Assembly: GCA_017416185.1 (NCBI GenBank)
Contig: JAFQDF010000033.1
Span: 1 to 64,000 of the forward strand
Reading direction: 5' to 3'
DNA length: 64,000 nucleotides
Source of the DNA: Clostridia bacterium
Lineage (GTDB): Bacteria; Bacillota; Clostridia; Oscillospirales; CAG-272
Numbering within the stretch: position 1 is the first letter of the stretch; each line of letters opens with the position of its first letter. The translations under genes were made by a program, and so were the position numbers. Below are positions 34,758 to 44,295 of the stretch, one piece after another. Below the pieces are notes generated by a model, which saw only the letters and a list, made by a program, of their open reading frames with translations, did no database searches and was not told the origin of the DNA.

Positions 34758-37226
34758 ATGTTTAAAAAAATATTTATAGTTTTATTATGTTTTATAATGT
34801 TGCTCACCGCCTGTAAGAACGGTGATAAGAGCGAAGAACCGATACAAAGGGTGAGACTGGATGCGACCGAGGGTAAAGCAGATTTTGTCTTTGTTTATCC
34901 CGAGGGCAGCGACCAGAGTATAGAGGATGCACTCAACTCATTATGCAAGGTTTTCCGTAATAAAATGAACCTTGACCGTATTACCGTCTGCGACGATACA
35001 AAAAAGGAAAACTCCGAGGTTACCGAAATACTTATAGGCAATACCAACCGCAGTACCTCTCAAAGAGTTGTAAGCGGACTTCGTGACCGCGAGTTCACCG
35101 TGGGTGTTTACGAAGAAAAATTCGTTGTTGCAGGCGGCGACGAGGAGGCTACCCTTGATGCAATTAATTACCTGTATATGCACTATGATGAATTCGTCGC
35201 GGAAGGTATTGTTTCCTCGGAAAAAAATTACCTTCTCAAATATGATTATAGGTATGACAACATAAAGATCGGGAAAACCGATATATCTGCTTATACCATC
35301 GTATATCCCGATCCCGGCGGCACTTATTCCGAAAAGGAATCCTGCGAAAAATATGCAGCCCGCAGACTCTCTGAACAGATAAGTCAGTATAGTGGCATCA
35401 TCCTCCCCTGTGAAAACGAAATAAGCACGGATGCGGAATATAAACTGATTCTTAAAAAAAACGATAAAAAGAATTCCTACAGTATAAAAACAGAGGGCAA
35501 AAATATCATAATTTCGGCAGATACGGTCTATTCCTTTACAAAGGCGTTCGATACCCTGCTTGAAAACGAAAATATCCCCGATGATTTTTCGGCTGAGGGA
35601 AAAGATCTTCTCAAGGAAAGCAAGCAGAACAATTTTGTTTACGTTTCCTACGGAGAGGACAAGGTTCACGGTGACAGCCCCGTAAAATCGGTAAAGGTCG
35701 GGGACGCAGATATCACAAAATACCGTATAATCCATCACGATTACGGCAAGGGATATTCGGGCTACGGAATGAACGAGATATACGCCGCACAGCAGCTTCA
35801 GAGATATCTGAAATATGCGCTCGGTGTAGAATTATCTCTCGATACTGACTCCTCCGAGCCTACAGAGTTCGAGATACTTATAGGTAATACCGACCGCACA
35901 AAGGAGGATACGTCTTCCTACGGAATTGAGGAATATATTATCAAGACCGAGGGAAAAAACCTCATCATCACAGGCGGTGAACAGAGAGGTACCATATACG
36001 GTGTATACTCCTTCCTTGAGGACTATATCGGATGCAGATTTTTTGCTGAGGACTGCGAGGTAATCTACAAAGCGGATGAAATAGTTATCCCTGCCGATAT
36101 AAACGTTCGCTTCAAGCCAAATCTTGAGTACCGAGATATTGACGAATACATCTACCGCAACGGAGAGGGCGGTTCAAAACGCAAGATCAACTCCAGCTTC
36201 GGCAGAGCAATGAGCTATTTTCAGGGCTCAAGCATCGACTTTGCGGGCGGGGCGTTCGTACATACTATGGATACGGTATACGATTTGGGCACTCAAAGCA
36301 CACAGCCCTGTTTTTCAAGTGAAGAGAATTATCAGAAGGTACTTGAAAAATCAAGAAGAATACTCAAGGCCAACCCCAACGCAGAGATAATCTCGATAAC
36401 CCAGAACGACAACAACAACTACTGCACCTGTAAGGATTGCTCCCTTGTTTATAAGGAGGAGGAAAGCCACGCCGCTCCCCTTATCAGATTTGTCAACCGT
36501 CTGGCGGAGGAGTTGTCTGACGAATATCCCGATATTCAGATAGAAACATTGGCATATATGTTCTCCACCGAGGTGCCTAAGATCACAAAACCTCACGAGA
36601 ACGTTATTATCCAGCTCTGTTCTCTTGATATGTGTTGCGCCCACGCCCTGAGCGACTTAAGCTGTACCGACAACCGGCGGTTCCGTGACCAGATAGAAGA
36701 GTGGAGCGCCATCACCGACAATCTCTACATATGGTATTATGCAGTTGAGTTCACGGGCAATGCAAGAAACGCACCCTTTATGAACTTTGACGCTCTCTAC
36801 GATACCTACGCTCTGTTTATGCAGAACAACGTAAAAGGCATCTTCAATCAAGCGTATACCAACCAGGAAAGCGCGGAGTTTGGTGCGCTGAGAGGATATC
36901 TGCTGTCAAAGATGATGTGGGATACCGATATAACAAGAGAGGAATTAGACCTTGCCGTAAAGGAGTTTATCGCGGCGTACTACGGTGAAGCACAGGATAT
37001 TATAGAAGAATATTTCTATATGATGCGTGACCTCGGTGCTGACAAGCATTTCACACAGTATGCGGCTCTGAGCGGTGTACTTGACCTTAACAGATTTAAT
37101 GTTATGTCAGAGGAGCTGTCAAATTGGATGGACACGCTCTCAAGCTTTGACTACGAAAGAACAGAAACTAAAGATCATGTCAACAGACTCAGAAAAGGGT
37201 TTGGGGATATGAAGAAATATGCTTAA
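34758..37226 (+). CDS. DUF4838 lipoprotein, glycoside-hydrolase-like (copy 2)
   Basis: 822 residues, with the same architecture as copy 1 throughout: lipobox LLTAC, repeated NTNRS / NTDRT domains, CTCKDCSLVYKEEE and ALRGYLLSKMMWD. DNA identity is very high at 35721-35930 but lower around it, suggesting gene conversion. The ATG at 34758 has no clear ribosome site, so it may rely on coupling to copy 1. Probably a partner enzyme for a related glycan. Confidence 0.75.
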   Translation: MFKKIFIVLLCFIMLLTACKNGDKSEEPIQRVRLDATEGKADFVFVYPEGSDQSIEDALNSLCKVFRNKMNLDRITVCDDTKKENSEVTEILIGNTNRSTSQRVVSGLRDREFTVGVYEEKFVVAGGDEEATLDAINYLYMHYDEFVAEGIVSSEKNYLLKYDYRYDNIKIGKTDISAYTIVYPDPGGTYSEKESCEKYAARRLSEQISQYSGIILPCENEISTDAEYKLILKKNDKKNSYSIKTEGKNIIISADTVYSFTKAFDTLLENENIPDDFSAEGKDLLKESKQNNFVYVSYGEDKVHGDSPVKSVKVGDADITKYRIIHHDYGKGYSGYGMNEIYAAQQLQRYLKYALGVELSLDTDSSEPTEFEILIGNTDRTKEDTSSYGIEEYIIKTEGKNLIITGGEQRGTIYGVYSFLEDYIGCRFFAEDCEVIYKADEIVIPADINVRFKPNLEYRDIDEYIYRNGEGGSKRKINSSFGRAMSYFQGSSIDFAGGAFVHTMDTVYDLGTQSTQPCFSSEENYQKVLEKSRRILKANPNAEIISITQNDNNNYCTCKDCSLVYKEEESHAAPLIRFVNRLAEELSDEYPDIQIETLAYMFSTEVPKITKPHENVIIQLCSLDMCCAHALSDLSCTDNRRFRDQIEEWSAITDNLYIWYYAVEFTGNARNAPFMNFDALYDTYALFMQNNVKGIFNQAYTNQESAEFGALRGYLLSKMMWDTDITREELDLAVKEFIAAYYGEAQDIIEEYFYMMRDLGADKHFTQYAALSGVLDLNRFNVMSEELSNWMDTLSSFDYERTETKDHVNRLRKGFGDMKKYA

Positions 37227-37229
37227 GAG

Positions 37230-37260
37230 TTCAAAGTGCAAAATGCAAAGTGCAAAGTTA
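37230..37260 (+). repeat. TGCAAAR intergenic string, first part
   Basis: Units AAAGTGC/AAAATGC repeated about four times just after the copy 2 stop. A matching complementary string (TTTGCAC, GTGCACT) is at 37401-37422, and hairpins lie between. Confidence 0.7.
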
Positions 37261-37369
37261 TGGTGGATTTTCTCCCTTTAGGTCGAAAATCTTCATTTAT
37301 CATAATTTTGTATTCTTTGATTTGCTGCTTATACCTATAGTTTTCCTGTATAAATATAATTTAATGGAA

Positions 37370-37395
37370 TTTTTGTTGCATTAGTGCAACAAAAA
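37370..37395 (+). terminator. Hairpin before the 213-residue gene
   Basis: TTTTTGTTGCA pairs perfectly with TGCAACAAAAA across TTAG, with CTCCTTAACTTTGCAC after it. It belongs to the composite repeat family and may act as the terminator of the DUF4838 pair. Confidence 0.55.
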
Positions 37396-37435
37396 ACTCC
37401 TTAACTTTGCACTGTGCACTTTACAGAGGTTTATT

Positions 37436-38077
37436 ATGAAAAAATGCTACGTATTTTATTCCCCCAACGGCGGATATTGGCCTGACGGTACAACAGAGCC
37501 AAAGCCCTCTGCAACAGAGGGCGGAATGATGGCTGACGGAGACAGATTTTATTTTCCCGAGGGAGCCTTTGCTCTTAAAAGAGAGGGCTACCGTCATCAG
37601 ACCTCCCAGAGATATATGTCTGTTCCCCGTTTCTATACCGGAGACGGTAAGGGCGGCGGCTTTGACCCGGAGAAGATCTGTAACGGCTTCGGATACGATT
37701 GCTGGCCATACAATGCTCTTGAACTAAGTGAGGGAGGACACGATACCAACTGGCTGGGACTTAACGGTATGCCTATAGAGGACGGCGGTACCCTTATGCT
37801 CTATGCCTGCTGGGATCCTATCGTCAACTACCATATCGGAGACGAGATCATCCGTGATTTTGTTTATAAGACAGACGGAAATGAGTATCTTATTCTCGGC
37901 AGAGGAGAAAAAACCAACTACGGTCTCTGCAAGACTACCACCAACCTTGACGGCTACTACGGCAAGGGCGAGATACCCGATATCGACTTCGATCATTGGG
38001 AAGATAAGGACGGCAACGTCTATATCCCCGGAAAGGAATATACGGTAACCGAGCCGCTTGAGCTTTTTGCAAAATGA
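37436..38077 (+). CDS. Unknown protein with InlB-type repeat-like fold
   Basis: 213 residues, no signal peptide or membrane segment. It opens with YVFYSPNGGYWPDG and has further aromatic-glycine strands (GGTLMLYACW, DFDHWEDKDGNVYIPGKEYTV), like Listeria-Bacteroides (InlB B-type) repeats usually found in surface proteins. Its cytoplasmic form is therefore odd. The stop overlaps the next start (ATGA). Start ATG follows CAGAGGTTT. Function unknown. Confidence 0.6.
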   Translation: MKKCYVFYSPNGGYWPDGTTEPKPSATEGGMMADGDRFYFPEGAFALKREGYRHQTSQRYMSVPRFYTGDGKGGGFDPEKICNGFGYDCWPYNALELSEGGHDTNWLGLNGMPIEDGGTLMLYACWDPIVNYHIGDEIIRDFVYKTDGNEYLILGRGEKTNYGLCKTTTNLDGYYGKGEIPDIDFDHWEDKDGNVYIPGKEYTVTEPLELFAK

Positions 38078-39207
38078 GCTGGTACGTATATATGATGCGG
38101 TGCGCCGACGATACCCTCTACTGCGGTATGACCGACGATATCGAAAAAAGGCTGAAGGCACACAACAGCGGTAAGGGGGCAAAGTATACCCGAGCCCGCC
38201 TGCCCGTGACTCTTGCTTACGGCGAGGAATGTCCTACCCGCTCTTATGCTTTGAAAAGAGAAAGAGCCATAAAGGGTATGACAAGAGAACAAAAATTAAA
38301 ACTTATTAAAAATAAAGGAGAAAACAAAATGATCTACACAATCGAGAACGACAAGATCAAGGCAAGCTTTTCCGACGTTGGTGCAGAGCTGATATCCCTT
38401 ATCAATAAGGCTGACGGTACCGAGTATCTGTGGCAGGGCGATCCTGCCTACTGGACAGGCCATGCATACAACCTGTTCCCCATCTGCGGCAGACTGACAG
38501 AGGGCAAGTACACCTACAAGGGCGAGACCTACGAGATGAATCTTCACGGCTTTGCACGTAAGACCTCCATCCCCGTAACAAAGCAGGAGGACAAGAAGAT
38601 AACCTTCACCCTTACCGCCGACGAGAATACTCTTAAAATTTATCCCTTCAATTTCAAGCTTGAGATAACCTATTCTCTTTGCCGTAATGCGCTTACCACC
38701 GCCTTCACCGTAAAGAACAACGACGACAAGGTAATGTACTTCGCTCTGGGAGGTCATCCAGGCTTCAACGTACCTCTGGGAGGTGACGGAAAGTTTGAGG
38801 ATTACTACCTTGAATTTGACGAAGAGTGCGCCCCCGAGAAGCTTATTATGTCAGAAACCTGTTATTACACAGGCAAGAACGAAAAATTTAACAAAATAGA
38901 CAAAAAAACTGTCAATTTGGAACATTCTTTATTTGACAACGACGCAGTTTTCCTGTATAATGTACCTAAGGGAGTGACGCTTAAAAATAAGGTGTCGGAC
39001 AGATATGTGCGTGTAGAGTACCCCGATATGCAGTATCTTGGCATCTGGCATGCTCCCAAGACCGAGGCTCCCTACGTTTGCATCGAGCCCTGGTATTCCA
39101 TCCCCGCTGACGACGGAGTCATTGACGACCTCGAGACCAAGCGCGAGATGATGACTCTTGAGTCAAAGAAGACCTACAAAACAAAGATGGTCTTCAAGAT
39201 CAACTAA
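38074..39207 (+). CDS. GIY-YIG (UPF0213) domain fused in frame to an aldose 1-epimerase-like enzyme
   Basis: 377 codons without a stop. Residues 1-84 are a complete small GIY-YIG protein (YVYMMRCADDTLYCGMT, with Arg and Glu of the active site following), normally a free 80-100 residue protein. Residues 86-377 are a complete aldose 1-epimerase/LacX-like domain (NLFPICGRLT, GGHPGFNVPLG). At 38329 an ATG is preceded by AAAGGAGAAAACAAA, the ideal spacing for independent initiation. Both a fusion and a separate epimerase may be made. Confidence 0.75.
   Translation: MSWYVYMMRCADDTLYCGMTDDIEKRLKAHNSGKGAKYTRARLPVTLAYGEECPTRSYALKRERAIKGMTREQKLKLIKNKGENKMIYTIENDKIKASFSDVGAELISLINKADGTEYLWQGDPAYWTGHAYNLFPICGRLTEGKYTYKGETYEMNLHGFARKTSIPVTKQEDKKITFTLTADENTLKIYPFNFKLEITYSLCRNALTTAFTVKNNDDKVMYFALGGHPGFNVPLGGDGKFEDYYLEFDEECAPEKLIMSETCYYTGKNEKFNKIDKKTVNLEHSLFDNDAVFLYNVPKGVTLKNKVSDRYVRVEYPDMQYLGIWHAPKTEAPYVCIEPWYSIPADDGVIDDLETKREMMTLESKKTYKTKMVFKIN
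38314..38331 (+). promoter_or_regulatory. Internal ribosome site and start for the epimerase domain
   Basis: AAAGGAG (38314-38320) lies 8 nt before the ATG at 38329, in frame with the surrounding ORF. The product would be a 292-residue aldose epimerase, a normal family length. Confidence 0.7.
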
Positions 39208-39242
39208 GTTATTAAAATTTTTTTAATAAAGGAGAGAAAATC

Positions 39243-42200
39243 ATGAGAATTTTCAAACGCGTGTTAGCTGTAGTGTTAGTATGCATGATGATACTCCCTC
39301 TGGGTATCTCATCCTTCGCCGCATGGAATCTCGACGAAGCAGTTACAGTTAACTGGAATCCCATGGCAGCAAAGTATTCCAAGGGTACATGGAAGATCAT
39401 TGCTCCCAAGTCCGAAAATTATGAGATCAGAACCAACAATTTTGATTTCAGCAAGGACGAAAACGGCGGTATCAAGGTTGTTACCCCCGACTACAAGGCA
39501 TTTGCAGGTACATACGGCGTTTCCGCTGTTACCTCCAAAGCAACCACACCTCTGGACGGTCTGTCTGTGGTTATTACCCCCGATGAGTTCGACTCTCTCG
39601 TTGACTCCATCGACTCCGGTAACAGCCTGAACGTTCTTTGGACCGAGGAGCCCATCACTGAGATCGCAGGTTTCAACGATGCCTCCAAGTCCTATGACTC
39701 CGGCCTTTACACAGCAGTTCCCGCTTACTCCAACGGTCTGCGTCACCTTATCCCTGTTGTTGAGCCCGCTGACGGCAGCGACAAGGTAACTCTTACTCCT
39801 GCTTACAAGGCTCCCGATAAGGCAAACGGCAAGGCTCTCTCTGTAAGAGTAGCTTTTGACAAACAGATCGGTGATGAGGGTGCGGCTGTCGCTTCCACAG
39901 TTTCCATCGTATACTACGACGGTTACTACATCAACGATGACGGTCATCCCGGTTACCGCTGGACATTCTCCGGTATGAATCACGAGGATTCTAAGCTTGG
40001 TAACTACTCCAGCACCTCCACTCCCTACGAGGCTCTTGATATCAGAAACGGTCTTGCTATCAACGTAAGAGCTGACGAGAGACTCGGCTTCATCGTTAAC
40101 ATCAACGGTTACGATTATTACAAGGGCGAAGAAATCGGCTTCTTCCCTGACTGTGATACCGATTGGGTCGGCTACAAGACCAACGAGCTCAAGGATGAGC
40201 AGATCATAAACGGTGATCCCATCTGGACAACCTCTATGAACTGTGCAAGAGCTGACATCGACCTTACCGGTCTTCGCGATGCAGGCAACGGTTACGTTAC
40301 CGTTGGTGCAGTTTCCAACAACGACCAGCAGCTCACCGAGCACCACTGCAACTACACCGTTAAGTCTATCAACGGCGTTCCCGCAGCAGACTGGACAGGC
40401 GGTGCCACTGCTGACCACGAGTGCAGCTTTGAACTCGTAAACACAATCGGCGCAACCTGTACCCGCGACGGTCGTGACTACTACAGATGTACAGTATGCG
40501 GAAAAGCTGACAACAGAAATGTTGTTCCTGCATTCGGCCATACTCCCAAGGAAGATATCACCGTAATCGCAAAGCCCACATGCTCCACCTACGGTACTTC
40601 CTCCAGAAACTGTTTTGTATGCAAAACAAGACTTGAAACATACCACGATGCTCCTTCTGCTCACACCTTTGCAACAGATTGGACCGTTATTGAAGCAGCT
40701 ACCTGTGAAAAGGAAGGCAAGCGCACCAATACCTGTTCCGTATGCTCTGCAGCAGTAGAAGAGGTTATCCCTATGCATAACTTTGAGTGGGTTGTTAAGA
40801 CCGAGGCTACCTGCCTTGTTCCCGGCTCCGAGACTCAGGTATGTAAGGATTGCGGCGTTGAAGGCGAGACCAGAGAGATCCCCTCTGACACCGCTCACAA
40901 GTTCGACGCTTCCACTCCCGTAATCGAGACTATCGACGGTGCTACCGACTGGTTCGGCAAGGTTGCAGGTACTTGTACCGTTTGCGGCGAAAAGGCTGAA
41001 TCCACCGAGGATATGTACGACATCGTAGATCACTTTACCGATGTTAAGGAAAACCATTGGTTTATGTCCGAGGTAGCCTTCTGTGTAAGACAGGGCTACG
41101 TTTCCGGTATGAACGATACCACATTTGCTCCTAACGCAAATCTTACAAGAGCACAGTTCCTTACCCTTCTTGCTAAGTTCGACGGTGTTGATCTTACACA
41201 GTACGAAGGCAAGGATGCAGGCTTTGAAGACGTTAAGACCAGCCACTGGTGGAACAACGTAATCAACTGGGCAGTTGAAAACGAGTATACCTCCGGTATC
41301 TCCGAGACCAAGTTCGGTCCCTCTAACAACATCACAAGATCTCAGCTTGCAAGATTCTTCCAGGTTTACACCGAGAAGGAAGGCTTTGACGTTTCCGATG
41401 CAGCTGACCTCTCTATCTTCCCCGATGCAGGTAAGGTACAGGAATGGGCAGTTCCCTCCGTTAAGTGGGCAGTTGCTAAGGGCCTTATCGCAGGCAGCAA
41501 CGGCAAGCTCGAGCCTAACGGCAACGCTACAAGAGCTCAGGCAGCTCGTATCTTCATGATGTATGCAAACACCGAGTTCAAGAAAGTTGAGCCCGAGGTT
41601 TGCGAGCACGTTTGGGGCGAATGGGTTGTTACAGTTGAGCCCACCACTGAGACAGCAGGCGAAAAGACTGCTACATGTACTCTCTGCGGTGAGACCAAGA
41701 CCGAAGAGATCCCCCCCATTCCCTGTGAACACGTTTGGGGCGAATGGACAGTGACCGCTCCCGCTACTCACACCGCTGACGGCAAGCAGACCAGAACCTG
41801 TACTCTCTGCGGCGAGGTTGAGACCGAGGATCTTCTTAAGCACGAAGCAGACAATACTATCAGACTTTTCCTTGATCCCGCTGACGTAGAGAAAGGCGCT
41901 AAGATCGACGGTACAGACGCTACTGAGCTTCTTCTCCCCATCTGCTACGGCGAGGACTACAACGACTTTATCGGCGATATGCCCACCGCTTCTATGGAGG
42001 GTTATGAGTTCGTAGGTTGGTATCTTGAGGCTTATGGCTTTATGATGATCCAGGCTGAGTGGGACAACGGCACATACGCTGTTCCCGGCGACTGCGAGCT
42101 TTACGCTATATTCGAAGAAATAGTTGTTCCCTGCGAGCACGTATGGGGCGACTGGACAGAAACCGCAAAGGCTACTCATACCGCTGACGGTGAGCAGACC

Positions 42201-43922
42201 AGAACCTGTACTCTCTGCGGCGAGGTTGAGACCGAGGTTATCCCCGCTCACGAAGCTGACTTCGTTATGAGATTCTTCCTTGAGGATCTTGACGTTGAGG
42301 AAGGCGCTAAGATCGACGGTACAGATGCTACCGAGCTTCTTCTCCCCATCTGCTACGGCGAGGACTACAACGATTTCATCGGTGATTACCCCACCGCTTC
42401 CAAGGACGGCTATGACTTTATGGGTTGGTACCTCGAGTCCTACGGCTTCCTTATGACCGAGGGCGAGTGGAACGGTAATACCTATGCTCTTACCTCTGAC
42501 TGCGAGCTTTACGCTATCTTCGAAGAGGCAGCTCCCGTGCTTCCTCTTTACAACGAGAACGGCGTTGACGGTTACCTCAACGTAGGTACCGCTGACTACG
42601 ATCTCTCTGCTGACTATCAGTACACTCTTTACGAGTTTGCTCCTACCGAAACAGGTAAGTACACAATCACTGCTAACGACAGCCTTGTTGGTATCGCAAG
42701 CTACAACGGTATGTGGGTTACAATTGATCCCTCCGAAGAAACCGTTGCAGGCAACTCCGTAGAATGGGATTGCACAGGCGTAGGCCAGGCTATTTGGGTT
42801 GCAGTTAAGGGCGGTGCAGCTACCGCTAACATTACCGTTGAGGCTGAGGCTCCCGTAGATCCCATAGGTCCTGAGTACGTTACATACGTAAACGTAGCTC
42901 TTCCCGAAAGCTTCACTCTTACCGAGGATGCAGCAGCTCTCGTAAACGTTGCTTACAATGACGACGTAGTTGATATCGCAGTTCTCGACGAGGACGGCTT
43001 CTATCACCTTAACACAGTTGACGGTCCCGTTCTTTACGTGAACCTCGCTGACACCAAGATGAACCTTACAGACGCTATGGGCTTCGGCCAGCTTAAGGGC
43101 AGCACCAAGGAAGACGGCGTTATTAAGGTGATCACTGATTACAACGAAGCATATCAGGCATATATCGACGTAGCAGATCAGGGTTACGCACCTCTCACCG
43201 AGGACCTTATGGTTATCCTCTCTGAGGTTGGTAAGAATCAGGGCTGGTACGAAGGTGAAGGCGCTTGGATCGCTACCACCGAGGATGCTTGGATGTTCGC
43301 TTGCTACTATGCAGAGATTGCTGAACCCGAGTACACCTTTACTCTTAACTTTGTAGCTGATGCTGACGCTGCTATTACAAACGATGCAGCTCTTACCTAC
43401 ACAATGAAGCTTGGCGACAAGTATTCCGACTACATCACCGAGCTTCCCGTAGCTGAGAAGGAAGGCTACGTATTCAAGGGTTGGTACAACCGTGACCGCA
43501 GAATCGCTCTTAACCCCGGCTTTGATGCTGAGAAGGTATTTGAGCTTTACCTCGGTGAAACAGGTTCAGAGGATGATATTGCAGATGTTGAATCCACACT
43601 CGAGCTTATCCCCATCTGGGATACCGAGGGTGAAAAGGATTGGACCCTTACATTTGTAAACTGGGATAACGAAGATTTCGAAACTCTCGAGATCGGTGCA
43701 AACGTAGGTGACAGCTATATGTCCCTCTTTGCAGGTAACTATCCCGATCCCGGCCTCCAGATCCTTGATTTCGGCGACGGCGATACCTATGCATTCGTTG
43801 GCTGGTGTATCGAGCATCCCGACGTAGGCGTATTCCTTCTTACCGAAGGCGATATGTGGGATCTTGGTTACCTTGCCCTCCCCGGCAACTGGGAATTCTA
43901 CGCTCTCTACGAGTTACAGTAA
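39243..43922 (+). CDS. SLH-domain cell-surface protein with repeat modules
   Basis: 1559 residues with a signal peptide ending near SSFA. The N-terminal 380 residues are an unrecognised beta-rich domain. Next come cysteine modules of the type CxxxG...CxxCG...H (about 390-590), three SLH domains (about 592-776: FTDVKENHWF, FEDVKTSHWW, FPDAGKVQEW) that anchor to wall polymers, two 136-residue near-identical modules, and further InlB-like repeats to the end. Codon choice is strongly biased compared with its neighbours, suggesting high expression. Start follows AAAGGAGAGAAAATC. Confidence 0.85.
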   Translation: MRIFKRVLAVVLVCMMILPLGISSFAAWNLDEAVTVNWNPMAAKYSKGTWKIIAPKSENYEIRTNNFDFSKDENGGIKVVTPDYKAFAGTYGVSAVTSKATTPLDGLSVVITPDEFDSLVDSIDSGNSLNVLWTEEPITEIAGFNDASKSYDSGLYTAVPAYSNGLRHLIPVVEPADGSDKVTLTPAYKAPDKANGKALSVRVAFDKQIGDEGAAVASTVSIVYYDGYYINDDGHPGYRWTFSGMNHEDSKLGNYSSTSTPYEALDIRNGLAINVRADERLGFIVNINGYDYYKGEEIGFFPDCDTDWVGYKTNELKDEQIINGDPIWTTSMNCARADIDLTGLRDAGNGYVTVGAVSNNDQQLTEHHCNYTVKSINGVPAADWTGGATADHECSFELVNTIGATCTRDGRDYYRCTVCGKADNRNVVPAFGHTPKEDITVIAKPTCSTYGTSSRNCFVCKTRLETYHDAPSAHTFATDWTVIEAATCEKEGKRTNTCSVCSAAVEEVIPMHNFEWVVKTEATCLVPGSETQVCKDCGVEGETREIPSDTAHKFDASTPVIETIDGATDWFGKVAGTCTVCGEKAESTEDMYDIVDHFTDVKENHWFMSEVAFCVRQGYVSGMNDTTFAPNANLTRAQFLTLLAKFDGVDLTQYEGKDAGFEDVKTSHWWNNVINWAVENEYTSGISETKFGPSNNITRSQLARFFQVYTEKEGFDVSDAADLSIFPDAGKVQEWAVPSVKWAVAKGLIAGSNGKLEPNGNATRAQAARIFMMYANTEFKKVEPEVCEHVWGEWVVTVEPTTETAGEKTATCTLCGETKTEEIPPIPCEHVWGEWTVTAPATHTADGKQTRTCTLCGEVETEDLLKHEADNTIRLFLDPADVEKGAKIDGTDATELLLPICYGEDYNDFIGDMPTASMEGYEFVGWYLEAYGFMMIQAEWDNGTYAVPGDCELYAIFEEIVVPCEHVWGDWTETAKATHTADGEQTRTCTLCGEVETEVIPAHEADFVMRFFLEDLDVEEGAKIDGTDATELLLPICYGEDYNDFIGDYPTASKDGYDFMGWYLESYGFLMTEGEWNGNTYALTSDCELYAIFEEAAPVLPLYNENGVDGYLNVGTADYDLSADYQYTLYEFAPTETGKYTITANDSLVGIASYNGMWVTIDPSEETVAGNSVEWDCTGVGQAIWVAVKGGAATANITVEAEAPVDPIGPEYVTYVNVALPESFTLTEDAAALVNVAYNDDVVDIAVLDEDGFYHLNTVDGPVLYVNLADTKMNLTDAMGFGQLKGSTKEDGVIKVITDYNEAYQAYIDVADQGYAPLTEDLMVILSEVGKNQGWYEGEGAWIATTEDAWMFACYYAEIAEPEYTFTLNFVADADAAITNDAALTYTMKLGDKYSDYITELPVAEKEGYVFKGWYNRDRRIALNPGFDAEKVFELYLGETGSEDDIADVESTLELIPIWDTEGEKDWTLTFVNWDNEDFETLEIGANVGDSYMSLFAGNYPDPGLQILDFGDGDTYAFVGWCIEHPDVGVFLLTEGDMWDLGYLALPGNWEFYALYELQ
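41721..42536 (+). repeat. Two 408-bp tandem modules in the SLH protein gene
   Basis: Units 41721-42128 and 42129-42536 encode a CEHVWG...CTLCGE zinc-ribbon-like segment plus an InlB-type repeat (GTDATELLLPICYGEDYNDF in both). Confidence 0.85.
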
Positions 43923-44016
43923 GGAGTAAGTGCTCCGCCTAAACTGCGCTCTGTGGCTTAAATGACATTTTTGTCTATCACGCGCCACGACGCAATTTGC
44001 TGTATAATATAACGAT

Positions 44017-44044
44017 AAAGGACGGTCTTTGACCGTCCTTTTTG
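44017..44044 (+). terminator. Terminator of the SLH protein gene
   Basis: AAAGGACGGTC pairs with GACCGTCCTTT across TTT, followed by TTG. Confidence 0.85.
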
Positions 44045-44252
44045 TTAGCCGATCTTTCATAAACATTGTAGTATCGGCATATTCAGATGTAAATGACGCG
44101 TCACGAGAATCATATATCCCGTTACGATAATTACTGCCCACAGATACATATGCTTGTACCCTGCAGCGAGGATCCTGTTTATATTATATATGACAGAAAT
44201 GGATTTCGGTAGGGTACCATAGGGTACTTTTTTCTATTTTTGATAAAATTTT

Positions 44253-44286
44253 AAGGAAGCATTTTGTACGTACAAAATGCTTCCTT
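44253..44286 (-). terminator. Palindrome after the DUF1836 gene
   Basis: A 34-bp perfect palindrome centred on GTAC with AAGGAAGC/GCTTCCTT ends. The T run on the minus side is interrupted (AAAATTTTATC), so termination strength is uncertain. Confidence 0.6.
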
Positions 44287-44295
44287 ATATTATTT

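Larger units (their letters stand above)
43923..44295. other. 373-bp gap with two hairpins
   Basis: It holds the terminator of the SLH gene (44017-44044) and a 34-bp perfect palindrome (44253-44286) at the end of the DUF1836 gene. Between them I see no credible ORF or RNA gene; a 75-codon minus-strand frame there lacks protein-like composition. Confidence 0.6.

Noticed and set aside
39309-43007. A 1232-codon open frame on the minus strand opposite the SLH gene
   Set aside because: It results from the strong codon bias of the plus-strand gene; the translation is Cys/Val/Ser-rich without domains, and the plus gene has clear signal, SLH and repeat modules.
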